64,000 nucleotides of DNA from Kineococcus aurantiacus (lineage in GTDB: Bacteria > Actinomycetota > Actinomycetes > Actinomycetales > Kineococcaceae). The position numbers and the translations under genes were made by a program. Positions 32,990-41,604 of the stretch are shown here, one piece after another; position 1 is the first letter of the stretch, and every line of letters starts with the position of its first letter. Under the pieces are notes generated by a model. The model searched no databases, was not told the origin of the DNA, and saw only the letters and a program-made list of their open reading frames with translations. Location: assembly GCF_013409345.1 (NCBI RefSeq), contig NZ_JACCBB010000001.1, forward strand, positions 3,472,001 to 3,536,000, given 5' to 3'.

Positions 32990-33913
32990 GTGCCCGCACC
33001 CACCCGTCCCGAACCCACCACCCCCTCGCGGGTGCTGGTCACCGGAGCCACCGGCGACGTCGGCACCCACCTCGTCACCGAGCTCACCACCCGCGGCACC
33101 CCCTTCCGGGTGCTGTGCCGCCGCCCCGACCAGGTCCGCGCCTTCACCGACCGCGGCGTCGAGGCCGTCCTGGGCAGCTTCGAGGACGGCGCCAGCCTGC
33201 GGGAGGCGATGCGCGGGTGCGACCAGGTGTTCCTCAACACCCCACCGGGGCTGGAGCAGTTCCGCCAGAACCGCGACGCGGTCGACGCCGCCGTCGCCGC
33301 CGGGGTCCGTCACGTCGTGAAGGTCTCCGCCTCCGACGCCAACCCCCGCTCGGCCATCCCCTGGGCGCGCGACCACGCCCTGGCCGACGAGCACCTGCGG
33401 CGCAGCGGCCTGGCGTGGACGCGCCTGCTGCCGGGCGCCTTCACCAAGAACCTGCTCGTGGAGGCGTCGGCGATCCGCCGCGGCTGGCTGCCCCAGACCA
33501 GCGGGCACGGCGCGACCGCGTGGATCGACGTGGCCGACGTCGCCGCCGTCGGCGCCCGCGTCCTCACCGACCCCGCCGTGCAGGGCGGGACCGGCGAGGA
33601 CGGCCGGACCTACCGGCTCACCGGCGACCGCCCGCTGTCCTACCCGGAGGTCGCCGGCGTCCTCACGACGGTGCTCGGGCGCCGCGTGCGCTACGTCCAC
33701 GTGCCCGCGCCCGCCTTCTACGGCGTCCTGCGCCTCAGCGGGACCCCGGCGTGGCAGGCGAAGGGCCTCGTCCACCAGTTCGTGGACGTGGTGCGCCGCG
33801 GCCAGGACGACGGGCGGCTGTGCAGCAGCGACGTCCCCGACCTGCTGGGCCGCCCGGCCGTGACCGTCGCCGAGTTCGCCGCCGCGCACCGCGCCGAGCT
33901 CAGCGCCGCCTGA
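32990..33913 (+). CDS. NmrA-like NAD(P)-binding protein
   Basis: A 307-residue atypical short-chain dehydrogenase: Rossmann motif VLVTGATGDVGTHLV, then GSFEDGASLREAMRGCDQVFLNTPPGL, VVKVSASDANPRS and WIDVADVAAVGARVL. Family members are NAD(P)H:quinone reductases or redox sensors. GTG at 32990 has GGGAGG about 6 nt upstream. It forms a divergent pair with the MarR gene. Confidence 0.88.
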   Translation: MPAPTRPEPTTPSRVLVTGATGDVGTHLVTELTTRGTPFRVLCRRPDQVRAFTDRGVEAVLGSFEDGASLREAMRGCDQVFLNTPPGLEQFRQNRDAVDAAVAAGVRHVVKVSASDANPRSAIPWARDHALADEHLRRSGLAWTRLLPGAFTKNLLVEASAIRRGWLPQTSGHGATAWIDVADVAAVGARVLTDPAVQGGTGEDGRTYRLTGDRPLSYPEVAGVLTTVLGRRVRYVHVPAPAFYGVLRLSGTPAWQAKGLVHQFVDVVRRGQDDGRLCSSDVPDLLGRPAVTVAEFAAAHRAELSAA

Positions 33914-33975
33914 ACGGCGCCGCACCGCGCGGGGCCGGGTGGAGGGGGCGCCCGCGGCCTGGTTGGGTGGCGTCC

Positions 33976-34665
33976 GTGCGCCTCTTCCTCGTCCGCCACG
34001 GCCAGACGCAGTCCAACGTCGACCACCTCCTCGACACCGCCGTCCCCGGCGCCGACCTGAGCCCCCTGGGCCGCGAGCAGGCCGGCGCCCTCGTGGGCGC
34101 GCTGGGGGAGCGCGGCATCGGCGCGGTCACCGCCTCGACGCTGGTGCGCACCCAGCAGACCGCCGCGCCGCTGGCCGCCCACCTCGGCCTCGACGTCGCC
34201 GTCGCCGACGGGCTGCGCGAGATCGAGGCCGGGGACCTGGAGATGCGCGGGGACGAGGAGTCCGTCCGGCGCTACCTGGAGGTCGTGGCCGCCTGGCTGC
34301 ACGGGGACCTGACCGTCGCCGAACCCGGCGCCGAGGACGGCCACGCCTTCTTCGCCCGCTACGACGCCGCCGTCGCCGACGCCCTCGCCGCAGCCCGCGC
34401 CGCCGGCGTCGACACCCTGGCCCTGGTCAGCCACGGCGCGGCGATCCGCACCTGGTCCGGGGTGCGCGCCCGGAACCTGACGGCCGCGTTCGTCATCGCC
34501 ACCGGCCTGGAGAACACCGGCGTCGTCGAGCTCCAGGGCGGACCCGGGGAGGGGTGGACCTGCGTGCGCTGGACCGGCGCCGTCCTCGGCCCCGAGCAGG
34601 CCGAGGTCGCCGGGGCGGGCCCCGCCGCCGAACCCGCCCCCGTCGAACCGGGCCCGGTCTTCTGA
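33976..34665 (+). CDS. histidine phosphatase family protein (phosphoglycerate mutase-like)
   Basis: A 229-residue enzyme with the RHG signature LFLVRHGQTQSN, where the His is phosphorylated. A second catalytic region is TLALVSHGAAIRTW. The C-terminal 30 residues are Pro/Ala/Glu-rich and likely disordered. It lacks features of a true glycolytic mutase, so a broad-specificity phosphatase is more likely. Its TGA overlaps the next ATG (TGATG), pairing it with a P-loop kinase. Confidence 0.87.
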   Translation: MRLFLVRHGQTQSNVDHLLDTAVPGADLSPLGREQAGALVGALGERGIGAVTASTLVRTQQTAAPLAAHLGLDVAVADGLREIEAGDLEMRGDEESVRRYLEVVAAWLHGDLTVAEPGAEDGHAFFARYDAAVADALAAARAAGVDTLALVSHGAAIRTWSGVRARNLTAAFVIATGLENTGVVELQGGPGEGWTCVRWTGAVLGPEQAEVAGAGPAAEPAPVEPGPVF

Positions 34666-35279
34666 TGGCCTACCCCGAGCTGCTGGAGCGCGCCCGCGCG
34701 CTCGCCTCCGGCCCCCGGCGCGTCCTCGGGCTCGTCGGGGCGCCCGGGGCGGGCAAGTCGACGCTCGCGGCGCGGCTGGCCGCCGACCTCGGCCCGCAGC
34801 TCGCCGTCGTCGTCCCCCTGGACGGCTTCCACTACGCCGACGTCGTCCTGGGCGCCCTGGGTCGGCGCGAGCGCAAGGGCGCCCCGGACACCTTCGACGT
34901 CGGCGGCTACGTCGCGCTGCTGCGGCGGCTGCGCTCGGGGGAGGAGGACGTCGTCCACGCCCCCGAGTTCCGCCGCGACCTCGAGGAACCCGTCGGCTCG
35001 GCCCTGCCCGTCCCCCGCGAGGTGCCCCTGGTCATCACCGAGGGCAACTACCTCCTCCTGCGCGAGGGCCCCTGGGCCGCGCTGGAGGGGCTCCTCGACG
35101 AGACCTGGTACCTGCGGCCCGCCGAGGACGTGCGGCGCGAGCGGCTCGTCGCCCGGCACGAGGCGTACGGCAAGGACCCCGCCGCGGCCCGGGCCTGGGC
35201 GCTCGGCAGCGACGAGGCCAACGCCGCCGTCGTCGCCGCCGCCGCCCACCGCGCCGACCGGGTCGTCGACCCCGGCTGA
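34665..35279 (+). CDS. P-loop nucleoside/sugar kinase-like protein
   Basis: A 204-residue kinase of the uridine kinase/pantothenate kinase-like group. Walker A is GLVGAPGAGKST, followed by VVPLDGFHYAD (substrate-binding Asp), VITEGNYLLL (Walker B-like) and the lid RERLVARHEAYGKDP. It may phosphorylate a nucleoside or a sugar such as fructose; the substrate is unknown. It is translationally coupled to the phosphatase upstream. Confidence 0.85.
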   Translation: MAYPELLERARALASGPRRVLGLVGAPGAGKSTLAARLAADLGPQLAVVVPLDGFHYADVVLGALGRRERKGAPDTFDVGGYVALLRRLRSGEEDVVHAPEFRRDLEEPVGSALPVPREVPLVITEGNYLLLREGPWAALEGLLDETWYLRPAEDVRRERLVARHEAYGKDPAAARAWALGSDEANAAVVAAAAHRADRVVDPG

Positions 35280-35306
35280 ACGCGGTCCCCGCAAGACCCG
35301 CGCGAA

Positions 35307-35324
35307 CCGGGCGCAACCGCCCGG
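35307..35324 (+). terminator. short terminator-like hairpin
   Basis: CCGGGCG and CGCCCGG form a perfect 7-bp stem with a CAAC loop, 28 bp after the kinase stop and before the secreted-protein gene. Confidence 0.45.
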
Positions 35325-35379
35325 GCCGCCGGCGCGTCCACCTCCTGACGCACCCGCACGAGATGGAGGTCGGACCGAC

Positions 35380-35763
35380 ATGCACCGCCGCACCACGCTC
35401 ACCCTCACGGCCGTGGCCGCTCCCGCCCTCGCCCTGGCCCTGTCCGCCTCCACCGCGAGCGCGGACCCGGCCCCCCAGCAGGCCCCTCAGCAGGTCCTCG
35501 CGCAGGACGTCGCGCGGGCCGTGACGACCAGCCCCGCCACGGCCGGGGTGCCCGCCTCGGCCTACGCCGTGACCGGCGTGCGCGCCGCGGGCGAGTGGGC
35601 CGCGGCCGACCTGGCCCCCACCGACCCCGCCGCGCTCGACCCGGCCACCGCCGTCCTGCGCCTGACCGGCGGCACCTGGACCGTCGTGGACCTCGGCACC
35701 GCGCAGGTCGGCTGCGGCCTCGTCGGCGACGACGTCCTGCGCGGGCTCGCCCTGAGCTGCTGA
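35380..35763 (+). CDS. small secreted protein of unknown function
   Basis: A 127-residue protein with a Sec signal peptide (MHRRTTLTLTAVAAPALALALSASTASA, cut near residue 28). The mature part has two Cys residues (GCGLV and LSC at the end) that could form a disulfide. The start ATG has GGAGG about 11 nt upstream. No family is recognised. Confidence 0.75.
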   Translation: MHRRTTLTLTAVAAPALALALSASTASADPAPQQAPQQVLAQDVARAVTTSPATAGVPASAYAVTGVRAAGEWAAADLAPTDPAALDPATAVLRLTGGTWTVVDLGTAQVGCGLVGDDVLRGLALSC

Positions 35764-35791
35764 CCGGCACCCGTCGGGTAGCTTCCGGGGC

Positions 35792-37186
35792 GTGTTCGCG
35801 CTCCGAGGTACCGGTCGCTGGCGTCTCCGGCTCGCGGAGGTCATCGCCGGCGACGCCCCCGCCACCGAGCCGCCCGTCGAGGCGGCCCTGGCGCGGGCGG
35901 CGGTCCTGGAGGCCCTGGACGCCATGGCCCGGATGGCCGAGGCGCTGCTGTCCGCGGGCGCCTCGGCCTCCGACGTCACCGCCCTGACCCTGCGGGCCGC
36001 GGCCGGGGCGGGCCTGACGGGCACCCAGATCGACATCAACTACACCGCCGTCATCGTCTACACCACCGGCGCCGACGGCGAGCCCCTGACGGCCGTGCGC
36101 GTCGTCAAGGTGCGCGCCAGCGACTACTCGCGGCTGTCGGCGCTGTACGACCTGGCCCACGCCGCCGCCGACGGCCTGGGCCCGGCCGAGGTCGACGCCC
36201 GCCTGCGGCGCCTGCTGTCCCGGCGCCGCCCCTACCGCCCGTGGATCGCCGCCGGCGGCTCGGTGGGGCTGGCGGCCTCCGTCGCCGTCACCCTCGGCGG
36301 GACGTGGGCCGTCGCGGTCGCCGCGGCGGTCGTGACGTGCGCGCTGCAGCTCCTGCTGAGCGCCCTGAACCGCCGGGGCCTGCCCGCCTTCTTCCAGCAG
36401 GTCGCCGGCGCGGGCCTGGCCACCGGCTTCGCGCTGGCCCTGCTGCTGGCCCAGCCGCACCTGCCCGCCTGGGTGGGGGACCTGCCGCCCTCCCTCGTCG
36501 TCGGCTCCGGCATCGTCGTCCTGCTCGCCGGCCTGTCCCTCGTGGGCTCCGCCGAGGACGCGATCTCCGGCTTCTACGTCACCGCCGGGGCCCGCGCTTT
36601 CGAGACCGTCCTGCTGACCACCGGCCTCGTCCTGGGCATCGCCGGGGTCCTGGACCTGGGCCAGCGCGCAGGCATCACCCTGAGCCTCAGCTTCTCCGCG
36701 GGCCAGCCCTACCCCCTGGTCGTGCAGGTCCTCGCCGGGGCCGTCGCCGCCTTCACCTGGGCCGTCTACGGGTACGCCGACGGGCGCGCCGTGCTCCTCG
36801 CGGCGCTCGCCGGGGCCACCGCCACGCTCACGTCGGCGCTGTGCGTGCTCGTGGGCATGGGGCCCGTGGCCGCCGCGGGCGTCGCGGCCCTGCTCGTCGG
36901 CTTCCTCGCCGAGGGCACCGCCTGGCGCTGGGGCGTGCCGGGCCTGGTCGTCTCCGTCTGCGGCATCGTCCCGCTGCTGCCGGGCCTGGCGATCTACCGG
37001 GCGATCTTCTCCATCGTCGGCGGCGGCACCTCGGCGGGGCTGGCCCAGCTCGTCACCGCCTCCGGCACCGCGCTGGCCCTGGCGGCCGGCGTCACGCTGG
37101 GGGAGTTCTGCTCCACCCCGCTGCGCCGGGAGTTCGACCGCATCGAGCGCCGGGTCCGGCGCCGCTCGCTCAGCCGCCAGTTCTGA
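35792..37186 (+). CDS. threonine/serine exporter (ThrE) family protein
   Basis: A 464-residue membrane protein. The N-terminal cytoplasmic part (DUF1212; ARMAEALLSAGASASDVTALTL, GLTGTQIDINYTAVIV) leads to five hydrophobic segments, then a second four- or five-segment domain (DUF3815-like; LVVQVLAGAVAAFTWAVYGYADGRA onward). The two halves fused in one chain match ThrE, which exports threonine and serine. GTG at 35792 follows TAGCTT (35779-35784) by 7 nt, again leaderless in style. It ends 17 bp inside the convergent LLM gene. Confidence 0.9.
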   Translation: MFALRGTGRWRLRLAEVIAGDAPATEPPVEAALARAAVLEALDAMARMAEALLSAGASASDVTALTLRAAAGAGLTGTQIDINYTAVIVYTTGADGEPLTAVRVVKVRASDYSRLSALYDLAHAAADGLGPAEVDARLRRLLSRRRPYRPWIAAGGSVGLAASVAVTLGGTWAVAVAAAVVTCALQLLLSALNRRGLPAFFQQVAGAGLATGFALALLLAQPHLPAWVGDLPPSLVVGSGIVVLLAGLSLVGSAEDAISGFYVTAGARAFETVLLTTGLVLGIAGVLDLGQRAGITLSLSFSAGQPYPLVVQVLAGAVAAFTWAVYGYADGRAVLLAALAGATATLTSALCVLVGMGPVAAAGVAALLVGFLAEGTAWRWGVPGLVVSVCGIVPLLPGLAIYRAIFSIVGGGTSAGLAQLVTASGTALALAAGVTLGEFCSTPLRREFDRIERRVRRRSLSRQF

Positions 37187-38138
37187 GCCCGGCCACCAGC
37201 CGCGCCACCCGGGCGTCGTTGCCGGCCTCGACCTCCTCGGCGTACGGGGTGGCGCTCACCAGCAGCTCCGCCGCCCCCGTGCGCCGCACCAGGTCGGTGA
37301 GGCGGGCGGTGACCGTCGCCTCGTCGCCGTGCACCGTCGCGGCCAGCGCGCGGTCGACGTCGGCGCGCTCGCGGTCGGTGAGGACGGCCGCGGCGGCCTC
37401 GGCGGGCGTCGGCAGCGGGCCGAAGACCCCGCGGCTGCGGGCCCGGGCCAGGGCCACCGCCTGCGGCAGCAGCTCACGGCGGGCCGCGTCCCGGTCGTCG
37501 GCGACCAGCACGTCCAGGGCCAGCGCGACGTGCGCGCGCGGCGTCCGCTCCCGGTAGCGCCGCAGCGGCCCCGGGTCGCGCAGCAGCGGGCCGCCCACGA
37601 CGACCGGCAGCCCGAAGCGCTCCGCCGTCACCAGCCCCTCGCCCGTGGCCAGCAGCCACACCGGCGGCGCGGGCACCTGCGGCCGGACGGTCACCGCGCC
37701 CCGGCCGTGCAGCTGGTCCAGCAGCTCGGCGAGCCGGTCCTCGAAACCGGCCGCGCTCGTCGCGCCCAGGACCGCGCGCACCGGGGCCGTGAACCCCAGC
37801 GACCGGCCGACCCCCACGTCGAGGCGGCCCGGGTGCAGCGCGGCCAGCGTCGCGACCTGCTCGGCCACCACGAACGGCGTGTGGTTGGGCAGCATCACCC
37901 CGGCCGTGCCGACGCGGACCCGCGACGTCGCGGCCGCCACGGCCGCCGTCGTCACCGTCGGCGCCGACCCCACCGCCCCCGGCACCCCGTGGTGCTCGGC
38001 GACCCAGAACCGGTGGAACCCCAGCTCCTCGGCCCGGGCGGCGCGGCGCACGGTGGCCCGCAGGGCCTCGGCGTCCGACTGCCCGCTGCGGGTGCGCGAG
38101 CGGTCGAGCAGCGACAGCAGCACCGGGCCAGCGGACAC
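37170..38138 (-). CDS. LLM-class flavin-dependent oxidoreductase
   Basis: A 322-residue luciferase-like monooxygenase: AARAEELGFHRFWVAEHHGVPG, RVRVGTAGVMLPNHTPFVVAEQVATLAALHPGRLDVGVGRSLG are family hallmarks. It probably uses FMNH2 or F420. The start is uncertain: GTG at 38138 and 38123 are both possible because a short direct repeat (CTGGCCCGGTG) surrounds them. It is divergent from recC with about 55 bp between. Confidence 0.86.
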   Translation of the reverse strand: MSAGPVLLSLLDRSRTRSGQSDAEALRATVRRAARAEELGFHRFWVAEHHGVPGAVGSAPTVTTAAVAAATSRVRVGTAGVMLPNHTPFVVAEQVATLAALHPGRLDVGVGRSLGFTAPVRAVLGATSAAGFEDRLAELLDQLHGRGAVTVRPQVPAPPVWLLATGEGLVTAERFGLPVVVGGPLLRDPGPLRRYRERTPRAHVALALDVLVADDRDAARRELLPQAVALARARSRGVFGPLPTPAEAAAAVLTDRERADVDRALAATVHGDEATVTARLTDLVRRTGAAELLVSATPYAEEVEAGNDARVARLVAGLRTGG

Positions 38139-38193
38139 CGGGCCAGCAGACCACGGCCGCGGGCGTGTCGGCGCGGTCGGGTAGACAGTCCCC

Positions 38194-41100
38194 GTGCTCC
38201 ACGTCCACCGCTCCGCCTCCGCCGCGGCCCTCGTCGACGGCCTGGCCGGGGTCCTGGGCGAACCCGCCCGCGGCGCCGACCCGTTCACCCCCGACGTCCT
38301 GGCGGTGGGCGCGCGCGGCACCGAGCGCTGGATCGCCCAGCGCCTGTCCCACCACCTCGGCGCCGGGCCCGGCGGGGACGACGGCGTCTGCGCCCGCGTC
38401 GAGTTCCCCTCCCCGGCCCAGCTGCTGGACACCGTCGTGACCGACGTCCTGGGACGCACCCGCCCGCAGGCCGCCGCGGCCGTGCAGCGGTGGGCGCCCG
38501 ACGCCCTGACCTGGGACGTGCTGGAGGTCCTGGAGGCCATCGCCCCCGCCGACGGCGCCGACCCGGACCGACGACCGGAGTTCGCCGTCCTGCGCCACCA
38601 CCTGCGCACCCCGGCGGGCGAGGACGTCCCCCGGGTGCGGCGCACGGCCGCCGCCTCCCGCCTCGCGCACCTGTTCACCCGCTACGGCGCCGCCCGCCCC
38701 GACCTGCTGACCGCGTGGGCCGCGGGCGGTTCCGACGTCCCCGAGGACCTGCGCTGGCAGCCGGAGGTGTTCCGCGCCGTCCGCGACCACGTCGGCCTGC
38801 CCGCCCCCGCCGAGCTGCTCGACGACGTCTGCGCGGCCCTGCGCGCCGACCCCTCCCTGACGGGCGTGGGGTCGCGGCTGACGGTCTTCGCCGTCACGCG
38901 CCTGGCGCAGGCCCGGCTGCGGGTGCTGGCTGCGCTCGCCGCGCACCGCGAGGTCCACCTCTTCCTCCAGCACCCCAGCCCCGCGCTGTGGTCGCGGACC
39001 GCGCCGCCCGCCGGCCCGCGCCGGGCCGACCACGAGCGCGCCGCCCAGGAGGTCGTGCGGCACCCGCTGCTGCTGTCGCTGTCGCGCGACGTGCGCGAGC
39101 TGCAGGCCCGTCTGCTGCAGGCCGCCCCCGGGTTCGTCGACGTCGCCCACCCCGCGCCGGAACCGCCGCCGACCCTCCTGGGCCGGCTCCAGCGGGCCCT
39201 GGCCGACGACGAGGTCCCCGCCCCGGCGCCGGACCCGGGGGACACCTCCGTGCAGGTGCACGCCTGCCACGGCCGCGCCCGGCAGGTCGAGGTGCTGCGC
39301 GAGGTCGTCCTGGGCCTGCTGGACGACGACCCGAGCCTGCAGCCGCGCGACGTCCTCGTGGTGTGCCCCGACGTCGAGGCGTTCGCCCCGCTCGTCCAGG
39401 CCGTCTTCTCCACCGACTCCCACCCCGGCGGGACGCTGCGCGTCTCCGTCGCCGACCGCTCCGCGCTCCAGACGAACCCGCTGCTCGGGCTCGCGGCCCG
39501 GCTGCTGGACCTGGCCCGGAGCCGGCTGACCGCCACCGAGGTCCTCGACCTGGCCGGGGCCGCCGCCGTCCGGCAGCGCTTCGCCCTCACCGACGAGGAC
39601 CTCGAGCAGCTCCGCGAGTGGACCGTCGACGCCGGGGTGCACTGGGGCCTGTCCGCCGAGCACCGCCGCACCTGGGCGCTGGGGGCCGTCGGCCAGGGCT
39701 CCTGGCGGGCCGGGCTCGACCGGCTGCTCGTCGGCGTCGCCGTCGGCGGCGGGCACGCCGAGGACCTCGTGGGCCCCCCGGGCGCCGAGGTCGTGCCGCT
39801 GGCCGACGTGGAGTCCTCCCGCGTCGACCTCGCCGGCCGCTTCGCCGAGCTCCTGGACCGGCTGGAGGCGGCCGTGACCCGCCTGTCCGGGCGGCGCAGC
39901 GTCTCGGCGTGGTGCGAGGCGCTGCTGGAGGGCGTGCTCGACCTCGCCGACGTCACCCCCGACACCGCCTGGCAGGTCACCCAGCTGCGCCGCGAGCTGG
40001 GTGACGTCGCCACCGACGCCGCCCGCGCGGGCACGGCCGCCGTCGGCCTCGCCGACGTCGCCGCCCTGGTGTCCGAGCGGTTCGCCGGCCGTCCCCAGCG
40101 GGCCAGCTTCCGCACCGGCGCGCTGACGGTGAGCACCCTGACGCCCATGCGCTCGGTCCCGCACCGCGTGGTGTGCCTGCTGGGCATGGACGACGGCGCG
40201 TTCCCGCGGGTCACCAACCCCGACGCCGACGACGTGCTCTCCCGCGACCCGCACCTGGGCGACCGGGACCCGCGCAGCGAGGACCGGCAGGTGCTGCTCG
40301 ACGCCGTCGAGTGCGCGCGCGACGCCCTCGTCGTCACCTACTCCGGCCGCGACGTCCGCACGGGCGCCGAGCTGCCCCCGGCCGTGCCGGTCGGGGAGCT
40401 GCTGGACAGCCTGGAGGCCGCGCACCCGGGGGTGCGGGCCCGCATCGAGGTGCGGCACCCGCTGCAGCCCACCGACCCGCGCAACTTCACCCCCGGGGCG
40501 CTGGGCCGCGCCGGGGCGTTCAGCTACGACCGCAGCGCCTTCGCCGGGGCCGCCACCGGCGCCGCCGAGCCCGCCGCGCCGCCGCCGTTCCTGCCCGCGG
40601 GGCTGCCCCCGGCCCCCGTGGCCGACCTCGACCTCGACCAGCTCGTGCAGTTCTTCCAGCACCCCGCCCGGGGCTTCCTGCGCCAGCGGCTCGACGTCGC
40701 CACCACCACGCGCGAGGAGGAACCCGCCGACGCCCTGCCGGTGGAGCTGGACGCCCTGGCCACCTGGGCCGTCGGCGACCGCGCCCTGAGCGCCCGGCTG
40801 CGGGGGGCCGGCCCGGCCGACGTCGTCCGCCTCGAGACCGCGCGCGGCACCCTGCCGCCGGGGCCCCTGGGCCTCGCCGTGCTGCGCGAGGTCGGGCCCA
40901 CCGTCGACCGCATCGCCGCCGTCGCCGCCGAGTTCGACCGCGGCGCCGACGGGTCGCCGGCCCGCAGCGTCGACCTCGAGCTCGACCTCGACGTGCCCGG
41001 CCACGGCCAGGTCCGGCTCACCGGGAACGTGCGCGGCGTGCGGCCCGTGCGCCCGGGGGGCCTGGCCACCGGCGACGTCGCCGTGACGACCACCTACTCG

Positions 41101-41604
41101 CGGGTCAAGGCCAAGCAGACCGTGCGGGCGTGGGTCGAGCTGCTCGCCCTGTCCGCCGCGCACCCCGGCACCGAGTTCCGCACCGCCGTCGTCGGGCGCG
41201 GGTCGCGGGGCAGCGTGGCGCTGCTCCAGCTCGGCCCCGTGCCCGCCCCCGTGGCCCGCGGCCTGCTCACCGACCTGCTCGCCCTGCGCGCCCACGGCCT
41301 GCGGGCCCCGCTGCCGCTGCCGGTGGAGACCGCGATGGCCTACGCCGTCGCCGCCTGGAACCAGCGGCCCGCCCCCGCCTGCCGCCGCGCCGCCGAGCAG
41401 TCGTGGGTGTCGGGGTACTCCTTCCCCAAGGAGGACGCCGACGAGGAGAACGTCACCGCCTGGGGCGCGGGCGCGGGCGTCGACGTGCTCCTGGACTGGT
41501 CCCCACCACCGGGCTGGCCCGCCACCGCCCCGCAGACCTTCCCCGACGCGGTGCGGCGCTTCTGGGAACCGCTGCTGCGCGCCCAGCGGCTGGAGGAGCG
41601 GTGA
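38194..41604 (+). CDS. recC: exodeoxyribonuclease V gamma subunit (RecC)
   Basis: The 1136-residue RecC subunit, which recognises the regulatory DNA sequence and scaffolds the RecBCD helicase-nuclease. It begins LHVHRSASAAALVDGLAGVL and includes GTERWIAQRLSHHLG, VNVFA-type ADGVC-RVEFPSP, QVHACHGRARQVEVLREVVL, MRSVPHRVVCLLGMDDGAFPR and FSYDRSAF, all typical of RecC. Iron-sulfur or nuclease residues are absent, as expected. TAGACA (38182-38187) lies 6 nt before the GTG. The stop overlaps recB by 4 bp. Confidence 0.93.
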   Translation: MLHVHRSASAAALVDGLAGVLGEPARGADPFTPDVLAVGARGTERWIAQRLSHHLGAGPGGDDGVCARVEFPSPAQLLDTVVTDVLGRTRPQAAAAVQRWAPDALTWDVLEVLEAIAPADGADPDRRPEFAVLRHHLRTPAGEDVPRVRRTAAASRLAHLFTRYGAARPDLLTAWAAGGSDVPEDLRWQPEVFRAVRDHVGLPAPAELLDDVCAALRADPSLTGVGSRLTVFAVTRLAQARLRVLAALAAHREVHLFLQHPSPALWSRTAPPAGPRRADHERAAQEVVRHPLLLSLSRDVRELQARLLQAAPGFVDVAHPAPEPPPTLLGRLQRALADDEVPAPAPDPGDTSVQVHACHGRARQVEVLREVVLGLLDDDPSLQPRDVLVVCPDVEAFAPLVQAVFSTDSHPGGTLRVSVADRSALQTNPLLGLAARLLDLARSRLTATEVLDLAGAAAVRQRFALTDEDLEQLREWTVDAGVHWGLSAEHRRTWALGAVGQGSWRAGLDRLLVGVAVGGGHAEDLVGPPGAEVVPLADVESSRVDLAGRFAELLDRLEAAVTRLSGRRSVSAWCEALLEGVLDLADVTPDTAWQVTQLRRELGDVATDAARAGTAAVGLADVAALVSERFAGRPQRASFRTGALTVSTLTPMRSVPHRVVCLLGMDDGAFPRVTNPDADDVLSRDPHLGDRDPRSEDRQVLLDAVECARDALVVTYSGRDVRTGAELPPAVPVGELLDSLEAAHPGVRARIEVRHPLQPTDPRNFTPGALGRAGAFSYDRSAFAGAATGAAEPAAPPPFLPAGLPPAPVADLDLDQLVQFFQHPARGFLRQRLDVATTTREEEPADALPVELDALATWAVGDRALSARLRGAGPADVVRLETARGTLPPGPLGLAVLREVGPTVDRIAAVAAEFDRGADGSPARSVDLELDLDVPGHGQVRLTGNVRGVRPVRPGGLATGDVAVTTTYSRVKAKQTVRAWVELLALSAAHPGTEFRTAVVGRGSRGSVALLQLGPVPAPVARGLLTDLLALRAHGLRAPLPLPVETAMAYAVAAWNQRPAPACRRAAEQSWVSGYSFPKEDADEENVTAWGAGAGVDVLLDWSPPPGWPATAPQTFPDAVRRFWEPLLRAQRLEER

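Noticed and set aside
37474-41295. 1273-codon open frame on the minus strand
   Set aside because: Runs antisense through recC; composition is Gly/Gln/Arg-rich with no domain. The recC frame on the other strand has clear family motifs.
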